Assembly: GCF_022808175.1 (NCBI RefSeq)
Contig: NZ_JALGBX010000021.1
Span: 118,061-182,060 of the forward strand
Origin: Streptomyces sp. AP-93
GTDB taxonomy: Bacteria; Actinomycetota; Actinomycetes; Streptomycetales; Streptomycetaceae
Reading direction: 5' to 3'
Length of the DNA: 64,000 bases
Shown here: positions 49,913-58,523 of the stretch, one piece after another
How positions within the stretch are numbered: the first letter of the stretch is position 1
Layout: every line of letters starts with the position of its first letter
Made by a program: the position numbers and the translations under genes
Notes under the pieces: generated by a model
Databases searched by the model: none
What the model saw: only the letters and a program-made list of their open reading frames with translations
What the model was told of the DNA's origin: nothing

Positions 49913-50887
49913 ATGAGTGTCGACGTTCGCTATCGGGTGGAACGGATCGCGCTGGCCCTGATGTCCATATCGGGCGTCGTGGTCCTGATCGCGGACCTCT
50001 TCGGGTGGCTCGACGCACTCGCTCCCGGCGGTGCGCTTCCCAAGGTGACCCTGCTCATCCTGAGCACGGTCACCGTGTTCCTGCTCCTGGAGATCGACCG
50101 CCTGCGCAAGCTCGACGTGGTCCAGGACCAGGTCACCGCGCTGAGCGCGACCTTCAGCGACCGGATCACCGGCCTGGACGAGACGGTCGAGGCGCAGGTC
50201 ACCCGCCTCGACGACACCCTCAGGACGCAGGTCGCCCGGCTCGACAGCAGCTTTCAGGCGCAGCTCGCCAAGCTGGACATCGACACCGTCGCGCAGCAGC
50301 TCAAGCAGGAGAACTACCTCGGCGTGATCCGGGTGCACGCGGAGTTCCCCGACGTGGAGTTCAACGCGTTCGTGGAGGGCGCCACCCAGGAGGTGGCCAT
50401 CCTGCAGACCTTCATCCCCAACCTGGTTCACCTCCAGCCCTCGCTGGAGAAGGCGCTGGTGGACCACGGTGTCCCGGTGCGCATCATGCTCCTGTACCCG
50501 TCCTCCCCCGTGGCGGGACTGCGCGACGAGGCACTGCGTTCCGTACGCGACCCCGCCCTCGCGCTCGACGTGAAGGCCCGGGTGGAGATGTGTCTGGCCG
50601 GCCTCGCGGAGCTGCACAGGGCGGTCGGGCCGACGGGACGGGCCCTGCTCAGGGTGCGGGTGTACAACTCCCTGCCGTCCATCGCCGTACACAAGGCCGA
50701 CGAGCACTTTCTGGTCAGTTCGTTCCTGCACGGCCAGCTGGCCGTGGACTCCGCCCAGACCGAGATCGACGGCGGTGACACCACGATGGGACGGCAGGTC
50801 CAGAAGGAGCTGAACACGCTGTGGGAGATCGGCCGCGACGTGGCGCTCCCCGACTGGCGCGAGTCGCTCAGGAACATCAGCTGGTGA
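49913..50887 (+). CDS. Membrane protein with coiled coil and PLD-like sensor domain
   Basis: A 324-residue protein. Two N-terminal membrane segments (ALALMSISGVVVLIADLFGW and VTLLILSTVTVFLLLEI) are followed by a coiled coil of about 60 residues (VTALSATFSDRITGLDETVE; VTRLDDTLRTQVARLDSSFQ). The cytoplasmic C-terminal domain resembles PLD-like/DUF5919 signalling modules (VPVRIMLLYPSSPVAGLRDE and SIAVHKADEHFLVSSF, an HxK-like remnant). No HTH or kinase is attached. It may signal to a partner. The next gene, in the same direction after a 6-bp-repeat spacer, encodes a heme-oxygenase-like protein. Confidence 0.7.
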   Translation: MSVDVRYRVERIALALMSISGVVVLIADLFGWLDALAPGGALPKVTLLILSTVTVFLLLEIDRLRKLDVVQDQVTALSATFSDRITGLDETVEAQVTRLDDTLRTQVARLDSSFQAQLAKLDIDTVAQQLKQENYLGVIRVHAEFPDVEFNAFVEGATQEVAILQTFIPNLVHLQPSLEKALVDHGVPVRIMLLYPSSPVAGLRDEALRSVRDPALALDVKARVEMCLAGLAELHRAVGPTGRALLRVRVYNSLPSIAVHKADEHFLVSSFLHGQLAVDSAQTEIDGGDTTMGRQVQKELNTLWEIGRDVALPDWRESLRNISW

Positions 50888-50901
50888 TCCCGACCCGAGA
50901 G

Positions 50902-50960
50902 CCAGACCCAAAAGCCATACCCAGACCCAGATCCAGACCCAGATTCAGATCCAGATCCAC
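50902..50960 (+). repeat. CCAGA-type tandem repeat ahead of the heme-oxygenase-like gene
   Basis: About nine 6-bp units (CCAGAC / CCAGAT) fill the spacer directly before the ribosome site GAAAGG of the gene at 50975. The purine-rich tract could affect leader structure or expression. Confidence 0.75.
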
Positions 50961-50974
50961 TGAAAGGTACGGCC

Positions 50975-51736
50975 ATGCACGACGTGGGCACTCCGGGCCG
51001 GCAGGACGGGCTGCACGAGCTGGACGGCTTCGAGAACGGGCTGATCGAACGCTTCGAGAAGCATCCGGTCCTTGCGAACATCACCCGGCTGCCCGACGAG
51101 GACTTCACCGCGCTCCTGCTCCAGCGGCGCTTCGTATCACTCGCCTTCACCCCGTCCTACGACCTGGCTATCGACCTGCTGCGCGATGAGGAGGGGCTGC
51201 GGATCGCCCGGATCATCCTGCGCGAGGAGTACCCGGGGGCCACGGGGCACGCGCCCTCGCACCGCGAGGACATGACGGAGGACCTGCGCCGGCTCGGAGT
51301 GTCCAGGGAGGCCCTGGTGGCGTCGAGGCCCACGGCCGCGACGAAGCGCGCCATCACCGGCACCCTCGCACTGATCGCGGACGCGGGCGGTCACGCCGAC
51401 GCCGATCTGCGGCTGCTGACCTTCCTCCGCTTCTGGGGCGAGGTGCTGGTCTCCGTCGAGTACGGGCGGCTGTGGGAACGGATGGGCCCGCTGTTCACGA
51501 GCGAGGGCGGCGGCCGCAACCATTCGCGCTTCTACTACCCGCACCTGGTCCACGACGCGAAGACGCACTCGCTCGCGACGGTGTCCATGCTGTCCGACAC
51601 CCACTCCGACCGGCTGGCCGCGCGGGTGACCGAGCTCCTCGGCCGGGCTGAGGGGTCAGCCGGGGCGGCCGCCTTCAGGGAGATCGAGGAGGGGGCACTG
51701 CAGCTCAAGACCGGCTTCTACGATCAGTTCCGCTGA
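50975..51736 (+). CDS. Heme-oxygenase-like (TENA/diiron oxidase fold) protein
   Basis: A 253-residue all-helical protein. Candidate metal ligands occur in the pattern expected for heme-oxygenase-like diiron oxidases: IILREEYP, APSHREDMTE, VLVSVEYGRLWERM and YYPHLVHDAKTHS. It contains no signal peptide. Such proteins modify amino-acid- or lipid-derived small molecules; the substrate is unknown. GAAAGG precedes the ATG. It lies downstream of the membrane PLD-like gene and overlaps the convergent EamA gene by 13 bp at the 3' ends. Confidence 0.7.
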   Translation: MHDVGTPGRQDGLHELDGFENGLIERFEKHPVLANITRLPDEDFTALLLQRRFVSLAFTPSYDLAIDLLRDEEGLRIARIILREEYPGATGHAPSHREDMTEDLRRLGVSREALVASRPTAATKRAITGTLALIADAGGHADADLRLLTFLRFWGEVLVSVEYGRLWERMGPLFTSEGGGRNHSRFYYPHLVHDAKTHSLATVSMLSDTHSDRLAARVTELLGRAEGSAGAAAFREIEEGALQLKTGFYDQFR

Positions 51737-52728
51737 CGGCTCCGTCGACTGCTCTTCAGGCTGCTCTTCGGACTGCTCTGCAGACGGGTCTGCGAGCGGA
51801 CCGCGCCCATGCTCGCCACGATGACCAGCGCGATCGCCGCCGCGTCGAGCGCCGACAGCGCCTGGTTCAGGATCAGGAAGCCGGCCGTCGCGGCGATCGC
51901 GGGCTCCAGGCTCATCAGGATCGCGAAGGTCGGCGCCGGGAGCCGGCGCAGGGCGAGCAGTTCCAGCGTGTAGGGCAGGACCGAGGACAGCAGCGCCACG
52001 CCGAGGCCCAGGAGCAGGGTGCTGGGGCGCAGCAGGGCCGAGCCGGCCTCGATCACGCCGAGCGGCAGGGACAGTACGGCGGCCACGGCCATCGCCAGCG
52101 CCAGCCCGTCCGCCTGCGGGAACCGGCGGCCGGTCCGCGCGCTGAACACGATGTACGCCGCCCACATGCCGCCCGCCGCGAGGGCGAAGGCCACGCCCAG
52201 CGGGTCGAGCCCGCCGAGGCCGCCTCCGCCGTGAGTGGACAGCAGGACCACTCCGGCCAGCGCCAGCCCGGCCCACAGCAGGTTCAGCAGGCGGCGGGAG
52301 ACCACGACGGAGAGCACCAGCGGACCCAGCACCTCCAGGGTGACGGCGGGGCCGAGGGGGATGCGGTCGATGGCCTGGTAGATGAAACCGTTCATGCCGG
52401 CCATGGCCACGCCGAACCACACCACGGTCGACCAGTCGGAGCGGGAGTACCCGCGCACCTTGGGCCGGCAGACGAGCAGCAGCACCACCGCGGCCGCGGC
52501 GAGCCGCAGCGTGACCACGCCGGCCGCGCCCGCCCGCGGCATGAGCATCACCGCGAGGGCGGCGCCGAACTGCACCGAGACGCCCGCCGTGACCACCAGG
52601 GCGACGGGGCCGAAGCGGGCCCGGAAGGAGCCGTCTGCGGGGGCGGTTGCCGTTGCCGTTGGCGTTGCCGTCGCTCGCGCGGGCTCGGTGGTCGTGGGGG
52701 TGCTCGTGGGGCAGGAAGGTGCGGGCAT
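51724..52728 (-). CDS. EamA-family transporter (RhtA-like exporter)
   Basis: A 334-residue inner-membrane protein with ten hydrophobic helices in two EamA halves (LVVTAGVSVQFGAALAVMLM; VTLEVLGPLVLSVVVSRR; LGLGVALLSSVLPYTLELLA; ILMSLEPAIAATAGFLILN). RhtA-type members export threonine, homoserine or other amino acids. The N-terminal 30 residues are a threonine/alanine repeat tail (TATPTATATAP). The C terminus is serine/arginine-rich (SSPKSSLKSSRRSRQRN). Convergent overlap with the heme-oxygenase-like gene. Confidence 0.9.
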   Translation of the reverse strand: MPAPSCPTSTPTTTEPARATATPTATATAPADGSFRARFGPVALVVTAGVSVQFGAALAVMLMPRAGAAGVVTLRLAAAAVVLLLVCRPKVRGYSRSDWSTVVWFGVAMAGMNGFIYQAIDRIPLGPAVTLEVLGPLVLSVVVSRRLLNLLWAGLALAGVVLLSTHGGGGLGGLDPLGVAFALAAGGMWAAYIVFSARTGRRFPQADGLALAMAVAAVLSLPLGVIEAGSALLRPSTLLLGLGVALLSSVLPYTLELLALRRLPAPTFAILMSLEPAIAATAGFLILNQALSALDAAAIALVIVASMGAVRSQTRLQSSPKSSLKSSRRSRQRN

Positions 52729-52775
52729 TTATCCAGATTAGGGGGTGGGTAAGGACCATGCGTCCGTGTTTTGCC

Positions 52776-55700
52776 TTACATCTGGTGTACGTCCGGTTCC
52801 GGCGGCGTCGCCTGCAAGCCCTCCGCCAGGGCCTCCGCCAGGTGGCGGGCCCGGCCGCCGGCCAGCTGCGCGATCTGGGTCCGGCAGGAGAACCCGTCCG
52901 CCAGCACCTCCGTACCCGGCGCGGCCGCCCGCAGCGACGGCAGGAGCTGTTCCTCGGCGCAGGCCACGGAGACCTCGTGGTGGCCGGGCTCGAAGCCGAA
53001 GTTGCCCGCGAGGCCGCAGCAGCCGCCGCTGAGCTCCCCCCTCAGCCCGGCGCGCTCGCGAAGCCGGCGGTCGGCGGCGTCGCCGAGGACGGCGTGCTGG
53101 TGGCAGTGGGTCTGGCCGGCGACCGGCCGGTCGAGGCGGGGCGGCTGCCAGTGCGGGGCGTACTCCTCCAGGGTCTCGGCGAAGGTTCGGACGGCCGCTG
53201 CGAGACGGGGTGCGCGGGGGTCCTCCGGGAGGAGGGCGGGCAGATCGGTGCGGAGCGCTGCCGCGCAGCTCGGTTCGAGGACGGTGACGGGACCCGGCGG
53301 GTCGCCTGCGGCGTCCATCGCGTCCAGGGTGCGGCGCAGGACCCTGCGGGCGGCGTCCAGGCGGCCGGTGGAGATGTAGGTCAGCCCGCAGCAGACGCGG
53401 CCCGTCGGGACGGTCGTCTCCAGGCCGGCGGCCCGCAGGACCCGGACTGCGGCGTGGCCGGCCTCGGGCGCGAGGTACTCCGTGAACGTGTCCGGCCACA
53501 CCGTCACGACCGGAGCCGTCCCGAGCGCGGCCCCCGGCGCGGGCGTGCCCTGCGGGCGGCTGTCCCCGCCCCGCCCTTCCCCCGTTCCCCGGGGCTGCGC
53601 CCCGGCCCCCCTGGGGCTCCGCCCCAGACCCCGCGCCTCAAACGCCGGCGGGGCTGGATCTGGCCGACGTCGGCCCGTACGCGCGCCTCCCGACGGGCCC
53701 GATTGCCCGGAGGGCAATTCCACCCCCGTCGGCAAACCCGCCCCCTCCGCCAAACCCGGGCCCGTCGGCGCATCCGCGCCCTCCGGCACATCCACCCCCT
53801 CCAGCAAACCCGGGCCCTCCGGCACACCCGTCCCCTCCAGCAAACCCGGGCCCTCCGGCACATCCGCCCCCGTCGGCAAACCCAGGCCCGTCGGCAAACC
53901 CGCCTCCTCCGGCACACCCGGGCCCGTCGGCACACCCGCCCCCTCCGCCAAACCCGCCCCCTCCGGCAAACCCAGCCCCTCCGGCGTTTGAGGAGCGGGG
54001 GTCCGGGGGCTGGCCCCCGGCGACGGTGCCGCGCGCGGCAACGGGTCCGGGCGGAGCCCGGGGAACGGGGGAAGGGCGGGTAGGGGACCTGAGCCCGCGG
54101 AGCGGACCGCCGCGCGCCACCCGCGGGTGAACGGGGTCCGGGCCAGCAGGGGCAAGGGGCGGGACCGCTCCAGGCCCGGGACGCGCAGGAAGCGCGAGAG
54201 GAGGTTCACCGGCCGCGCCAGCCGCAGCGCGGCGATCAGGCGGAGCCAGCCGGGCAGCCCGCCCAGGGCGTAGTGGGAGAGCGGGCGCAGCCGGCCCGCC
54301 CAGTGGTGGTGGAGGAACTCCGCCTTGTAGGAGGCCATGTCGACCCCCACCGGGCAGTCGCTGCGGCAGCCCTTGCAGCCGAGGCAGAGATCCAGCGCCT
54401 CGGCGACCTCCGCCGAACGCCACCCGTCGGTCACGATCTCCCCGGCCAGCATCTCGTGCAGCAACCGGGCCCGCCCCCGCGTGGAGTGGCGCTCCTCCCC
54501 CGTGGCCCGGTACGACGGGCACATCACCCCCGGCCCCCCGACCTCCGTCGAGCGGCATTTCGCGACGCCGACGCACCGCGCCACCTCCCCCGCCAGCGGT
54601 GACGCCGGGAGCACCGCGAAGCGGAGGTTCTCGTCGAGGCGGGCCGGGCGGACCAGGATCCCGGGGTTCATGCCGCCCGCCGGGTCCCAGACCCGCTGGT
54701 AGGACTCGAAGAGGCCGATCACCGAAGGCCCGTACATCCGCGGCAGCAGCTCCGCCCGCGCCTGCCCGTCTCCGTGCTCCCCCGACAGGGAGCCCCCGTG
54801 CGCGACCACCAGGTCGGCGAGGTCCGAGGAGAAGGCCCGGAAGCGGGCCACGCCCGGCGGCGTCACCAGGTCGAAGTCGATCCGCACGTGCACGCAGCCC
54901 TCGCCGAAGTGACCGTACGGGGATCCGCGCAGCCCGTGCTCCGCCAGCAGGGCCCGGAATTCCCGCAGGTAGGCGCCGAGCCGGGCGGGCGGTACCGCGC
55001 AGTCCTCCCAGCCCGGCCAGGCCATGGTCCCGTCGGGCATCCGGGTGGCCGTGCCCGCCGCGTCCTCGCGGATCCGCCACAGGGCCCGCTGCGCCGCCGG
55101 GTCGGTGAGCAGCAGGCCGTCCACCGCGTCGGAGGCCCGTAGGAGGGCGCGGGCGGCGCCCTCGTCGCGCATCTCCGCGAACAGCCACGCCCCGCCGCGC
55201 GGCAGCCCGGCGGCGGCCCCGCCCACGAGGTCGGCCGCCATCCCCTCCACGGTCAGCGGCCCGTACCCCAGCAGCCCCGCCGCGGCCTGCGCCGCGGCGC
55301 TCTCGTCGGCGTACCCGAGGACGGCCAGCGCCGGGGCGGCCGGCAGCTCCACGAGCCGTACCAGCGCCTCGGTGACCACCCCGAGCGTGCCCTCGCTCCC
55401 GCAGAACGCCCGGGCCACCTCGGTGCCCCGCTCGGGGAGCAGCGCGTCCAGGCCCCCGTAGCCGGAGATCCGCCGCGAGAAACCGTCGGCCGGGCCGCCC
55501 GCCATGCCGGTGCGCAGGACGGCCAGGTTCTGCGACACCAGCTCCCGCAGCCCGTCCGGCGCGCCCTCCCAGCCCGTGCCGAGCCGGTGGGAGGAGCCCC
55601 CGTACGCCGTCACCGCCAGCTCGGCGACGTTGTCGGCGGTGGTGCCCCAGGCCACGGAGTGGGCCCCGCAGGCGTTGTTGCCGATCATGCCGCCGAGCGT

Positions 55701-56111
55701 GCACCGGGAGTGCGTGGAGGGGTCCGGCCCGAAGGTCAGCCCGTGCGGGCGGGCCGCGTCCCGCAGCCGGTCGAGGACCAGGCCGGGCTGGACCACGGCG
55801 GTGCGGGCGGCCAGGTCCAGGGAGACGAGGGCGTTCATGTGGCGGGTGAGGTCGAGCACGACGCCGACGCCCGTCGCCTGGCCCGCGATGGAGGTGCCGC
55901 CGCCGCGCGGGACGACGGGGACCCCGGCCCCGGCGCACACCGCGAGCGCGGCGGCCACGTCCTCGGCGTCGCGGGGGGAGACCACGCCGACCGGGACGCG
56001 GCGGTAGTTCGAGGCGTCCATCGTCGTCAGGGCCCGGGCGGCGGCGCCGAAGTCCACCTCTCCGCGCAGGTTCTTCCGCAAGGTCCGTTCGAGTTCACCG
56101 GGTGACGTCAC
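52776..56111 (-). CDS. FAD-linked oxidase fused to Fe-S/CCG domain protein, with large repeat insertion
   Basis: A 1111-residue GlcD-GlcF-type fusion, probably a membrane-associated 2-hydroxyacid (D-lactate-like) dehydrogenase. The FAD domain comes first (VPVVPRGGGTSIAGQATGVG; GGMIGNNACGAHSVAWGTTA; YGHFGEGCVHVRIDFD). A cysteine region CVGVAKCR and a 4Fe-4S motif CLGCKGCRSDCP follow, then CCG domains (VCCGLTYISTG; GGCCGLAGNFGFEPG). Residues about 667-867 are an insertion between the Fe-S and CCG parts, made of both arms of the palindromic repeat and a GLPEGAGLAEG-like minisatellite, all in frame. The GTG at 56111 is the first start. Activity with the insertion is untested. Confidence 0.88.
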   Translation of the reverse strand: MTSPGELERTLRKNLRGEVDFGAAARALTTMDASNYRRVPVGVVSPRDAEDVAAALAVCAGAGVPVVPRGGGTSIAGQATGVGVVLDLTRHMNALVSLDLAARTAVVQPGLVLDRLRDAARPHGLTFGPDPSTHSRCTLGGMIGNNACGAHSVAWGTTADNVAELAVTAYGGSSHRLGTGWEGAPDGLRELVSQNLAVLRTGMAGGPADGFSRRISGYGGLDALLPERGTEVARAFCGSEGTLGVVTEALVRLVELPAAPALAVLGYADESAAAQAAAGLLGYGPLTVEGMAADLVGGAAAGLPRGGAWLFAEMRDEGAARALLRASDAVDGLLLTDPAAQRALWRIREDAAGTATRMPDGTMAWPGWEDCAVPPARLGAYLREFRALLAEHGLRGSPYGHFGEGCVHVRIDFDLVTPPGVARFRAFSSDLADLVVAHGGSLSGEHGDGQARAELLPRMYGPSVIGLFESYQRVWDPAGGMNPGILVRPARLDENLRFAVLPASPLAGEVARCVGVAKCRSTEVGGPGVMCPSYRATGEERHSTRGRARLLHEMLAGEIVTDGWRSAEVAEALDLCLGCKGCRSDCPVGVDMASYKAEFLHHHWAGRLRPLSHYALGGLPGWLRLIAALRLARPVNLLSRFLRVPGLERSRPLPLLARTPFTRGWRAAVRSAGSGPLPALPPFPGLRPDPLPRAAPSPGASPRTPAPQTPEGLGLPEGAGLAEGAGVPTGPGVPEEAGLPTGLGLPTGADVPEGPGLLEGTGVPEGPGLLEGVDVPEGADAPTGPGLAEGAGLPTGVELPSGQSGPSGGARTGRRRPDPAPPAFEARGLGRSPRGAGAQPRGTGEGRGGDSRPQGTPAPGAALGTAPVVTVWPDTFTEYLAPEAGHAAVRVLRAAGLETTVPTGRVCCGLTYISTGRLDAARRVLRRTLDAMDAAGDPPGPVTVLEPSCAAALRTDLPALLPEDPRAPRLAAAVRTFAETLEEYAPHWQPPRLDRPVAGQTHCHQHAVLGDAADRRLRERAGLRGELSGGCCGLAGNFGFEPGHHEVSVACAEEQLLPSLRAAAPGTEVLADGFSCRTQIAQLAGGRARHLAEALAEGLQATPPEPDVHQM
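53561..54070. repeat. Palindromic element plus minisatellite inserted in the FAD oxidase gene
   Basis: The left arm (53627-53659) and inverted right arm (53971-54003), each with the CTCAAACGCCGG core, flank an array of about 15- to 18-nt units (53693-53970; CCCTCCGGCACACCC-like) encoding GLPEGAG-type repeats. No stop codon occurs in the host frame. Confidence 0.88.
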
Positions 56112-56206
56112 GGCGGACAGCCTCCCACCGGCTCCCGCCCGTCCGCGTCATCTCATCGGGTGGACGCGGCTCCAAGGCGTGGACCCGGACCGGATACGCT
56201 CCGCTG

Positions 56207-57325
56207 GTGGCCGAGATCCAGATTCCCGCTGACATCAAGCCCGCCGACGGACGCTTCGGCGCGGGCCCCTCCAAGGTGCGGACCGAGGCGTTGGACGCCC
56301 TCGCCGCCACCGGTACCTCCCTGATCGGCACCTCCCACCGCCAGGCTCCGGTCAAGAACCTGGTCGGATCGGTGCGCCAGGGCATCCGGGACCTCTTCTC
56401 CCTCCCCGAGGGCTACGAGGTGATCCTGGGCAACGGCGGCTCCACCGCCTTCTGGGACATCGCGACCGCCGGTCTCATCGAGCGGAAGTCGCAGCACCTC
56501 ACCTTCGGCGAGTTCTCCTCCAAGTTCGCCAGCGCCGCGAAGTCCGCGCCGTGGCTGGACGCTCCGTCGGTGATCTCCTCCGACCCGGGCACCCACCCGG
56601 ACCCGGTGGCCGAGGCGGGCGTGGACGTGTACGCGTACACCCACAACGAGACCTCGACGGGTGTCGCGGCGCCGATCAAGCGCGTCGCGGGCGCCGATGA
56701 GGGTTCCCTCGTCCTGGTGGACGCGACCTCGGGTGCCGGCGGTCTGCCGGTGGACATCACCGAGACCGACGTCTACTACTTCGCCCCGCAGAAGTCCTTC
56801 GCCTCCGACGGCGGCCTGTGGCTGGCGGCGTTCTCCCCGGCGGCCCTGGAGCGCGCGGCCCGCGTGCACGCCTCGGGCCGGCACATCCCGGAGTTCTTCT
56901 CGCTGCCGACGGCGATCGACAACTCGGTGAAGAACCAGACGTACAACACCCCGGCGCTCTCCACCCTCTTCCTGCTGAACGAGCAGCTGGAGTGGATGAA
57001 CAGCCAGGGCGGTCTGGAGTTCACGACCGGCCGTACGTCGGCCAGCGCGGCCCACCTGTACGGCTGGGCCGAGGCGTCGAAGTACGCCAGCCCCTTCGTC
57101 GCGGACTCCGCCAAGCGCTCGGCCGTCATCGGCACGATCGACTTCTCGGACGACATCGACGCGGCCGCGGTCGCCAAGGTGCTGCGCGCCAACGGCATCG
57201 TGGACACCGAGCCCTACCGCAAGCTCGGCCGCAACCAGCTCCGCATCGCGATGTTCCCGGCGATCGACCCGGCGGACGTGCAGGCGCTCACCGCGTGCGT
57301 GGACTACGTCATCGAGAACCTCTGA
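56207..57325 (+). CDS. serC: Phosphoserine aminotransferase
   Basis: A 372-residue PLP enzyme of the actinobacterial SerC type, making 3-phosphoserine in serine synthesis. Family features: KPADGRFGAGPSKVR, TSLIGTSHRQAPVKNLV, ILGNGGSTAFWDIATAG, YAYTHNETSTGVAAP, and the lysine motif VYYFAPQKSFASDGGLW. The GTG at 56207 matches the family start. A TACGCT -10-like hexamer ends 6 bases before it, so the mRNA may be leaderless. A strong terminator follows. Confidence 0.95.
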   Translation: MAEIQIPADIKPADGRFGAGPSKVRTEALDALAATGTSLIGTSHRQAPVKNLVGSVRQGIRDLFSLPEGYEVILGNGGSTAFWDIATAGLIERKSQHLTFGEFSSKFASAAKSAPWLDAPSVISSDPGTHPDPVAEAGVDVYAYTHNETSTGVAAPIKRVAGADEGSLVLVDATSGAGGLPVDITETDVYYFAPQKSFASDGGLWLAAFSPAALERAARVHASGRHIPEFFSLPTAIDNSVKNQTYNTPALSTLFLLNEQLEWMNSQGGLEFTTGRTSASAAHLYGWAEASKYASPFVADSAKRSAVIGTIDFSDDIDAAAVAKVLRANGIVDTEPYRKLGRNQLRIAMFPAIDPADVQALTACVDYVIENL

Positions 57326-57376
57326 CCGACACGGTCCGACACGGTCCGAGCCCGTCCGAGCCCGTCCGACACGCTC

Positions 57377-57413
57377 CGGAGCCCCCGGTGACACTTCGTC
57401 ACCGGGGGCTCCG
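57377..57413 (+). terminator. serC terminator, 16-bp perfect stem
   Basis: CGGAGCCCCCGGTGAC (57377-57392) pairs with 57398-57413 around the loop ACTTC, 52 bp after the serC stop. Confidence 0.92.
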
Positions 57414-57452
57414 CGTTGTCCGCACCCCGCCCGACGACGTCCCGGGTCAGTT

Positions 57453-57500
57453 CTGAGTCCGCCCTGAGGAGGTCCTGAAGCGGTCCTGAACGACCCCTGA
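57453..57500 (+). promoter_or_regulatory. Five CTGA motifs at exact 11-bp spacing
   Basis: CTGA starts at 57453, 57464, 57475, 57486 and 57497, with the preceding bases often TC. Exact 11-bp direct repeats are the binding geometry of OmpR/PhoB-type response regulators and SARPs. It lies 232-279 bp upstream of the secreted-protein/sortase operon. Confidence 0.6.
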
Positions 57501-57731
57501 AGGACGCAGTCCGCCGTACAGCCCCGACCTCCGGGACCTTGGTCCCAAAAATCGGGGCAAAGAGCCCGCAAACGGAAGATCCCCATCACCTCCACCGCCT
57601 GCGGTTTCATGCCCCGGGACCTTCGGCAGGGGTCTCTCCCGGCCCCTCGGAGCGGCGCAACCAACCACCCCAGGATGTCCCTCATGTCTGGTGTGCCGGG
57701 AACGAACCCCGGCCCGTTCAGGAGGAACCCC

Positions 57732-58523
57732 ATGCGCAAGGCACTCACCTTCTCGGCCATCGCCCTCGCTTCGTCTATGGCCCTGGCCGCCCCCGCCGTC
57801 GCGTTCGCCGCCGACTCCGCCCCGACGGCGTCGAGCAGCCCCGCCACCGGCAAGACCGCCGCCCCGGTGGCCCTGAAGGTCTCGGTCTCCTCGGCCAAGG
57901 CCGGCGACTCCGTCCAGCTCTCGATGGAGGTCCCGGACGGTTCGACGAACCTGTCCATCTCCTCCAAGGCCCTGAACGACGTCAAGATGACCGACGGCCG
58001 CGGCGCCACGGCCACCGTCGCCAAGGTCCCCGCCGGCACCTACGGCATCTCCCTCACCGGCACGGGCCCCGACGGCAAGAAGCTCCAGGCCACCGCGCAG
58101 CTCACGGTCAAGGCCGACGCCCCGAAGCCGACCGAGTCCACCGTCAGCCTGTCCAAGGACAACGGCAAGCCGGGCGACAAGATCCAGGTCACCATCAAGA
58201 CCTCGGCGAACGAGAAGAGCGCGTTCGTCAAGTCCGACGCCTTCGGCGGCCAGGTCAACCTGAAGAGCAACGGCAAGGGCGTCTGGACCGGCACCGCGGT
58301 CGTCGCCAAGGACGTCAAGTCCGGCTACTACGGCGTCGGGGCCTACGCGGGCGGCAAGAAGTTCGACACCGTCAAGTTCTCCACCGACGCCACCAGCCCG
58401 GTCAACCCGAAGCCGAAGCCGGCCCCGCTCGACCCGAGCCACCACAAGACCCCCAAGGGTTCCGTGAACACCGGCCAGGCCCCCCTCGCCTGGGTCTCCT
58501 CGGACGCCGCGAACCATGGCTGA
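57732..58523 (+). CDS. Secreted protein, likely partner of the adjacent sortase
   Basis: A 263-residue exported protein. The signal peptide MRKALTFSAIALASSMALAA ends near VAFA (about residue 27). Two Ig-like or beta-sandwich repeats follow (VALKVSVSSAKAGDSVQLSM ... TVSLSKDNGKPGDKIQVTIK). The C terminus PKGSVNTGQAPLAW resembles a truncated sortase signal (NTG) but lacks the hydrophobic helix and positive tail. AGGAGG precedes the ATG. It overlaps the sortase gene by 8 bp. It may be a surface protein, a sortase substrate held by a non-classical mechanism, or a regulator of the sortase. Confidence 0.75.
   Translation: MRKALTFSAIALASSMALAAPAVAFAADSAPTASSSPATGKTAAPVALKVSVSSAKAGDSVQLSMEVPDGSTNLSISSKALNDVKMTDGRGATATVAKVPAGTYGISLTGTGPDGKKLQATAQLTVKADAPKPTESTVSLSKDNGKPGDKIQVTIKTSANEKSAFVKSDAFGGQVNLKSNGKGVWTGTAVVAKDVKSGYYGVGAYAGGKKFDTVKFSTDATSPVNPKPKPAPLDPSHHKTPKGSVNTGQAPLAWVSSDAANHG

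Larger units (their letters stand above)
57326..57731 (+). other. Intergenic region upstream of the sortase operon
   Basis: This 406-bp region holds, in order, six 10-bp tandem repeats just after serC (about 57325-57380, TCCGACACGG-like), the serC terminator (57377-57413), five 11-bp phased CTGA repeats (57453-57500), and a nested hairpin. In the hairpin, GCCCCGA (57521-57527) pairs with TCGGGGC (57552-57558) around GGGACC-TT-GGTCCC. The AGGAGG of the next gene ends the region. Confidence 0.7.
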
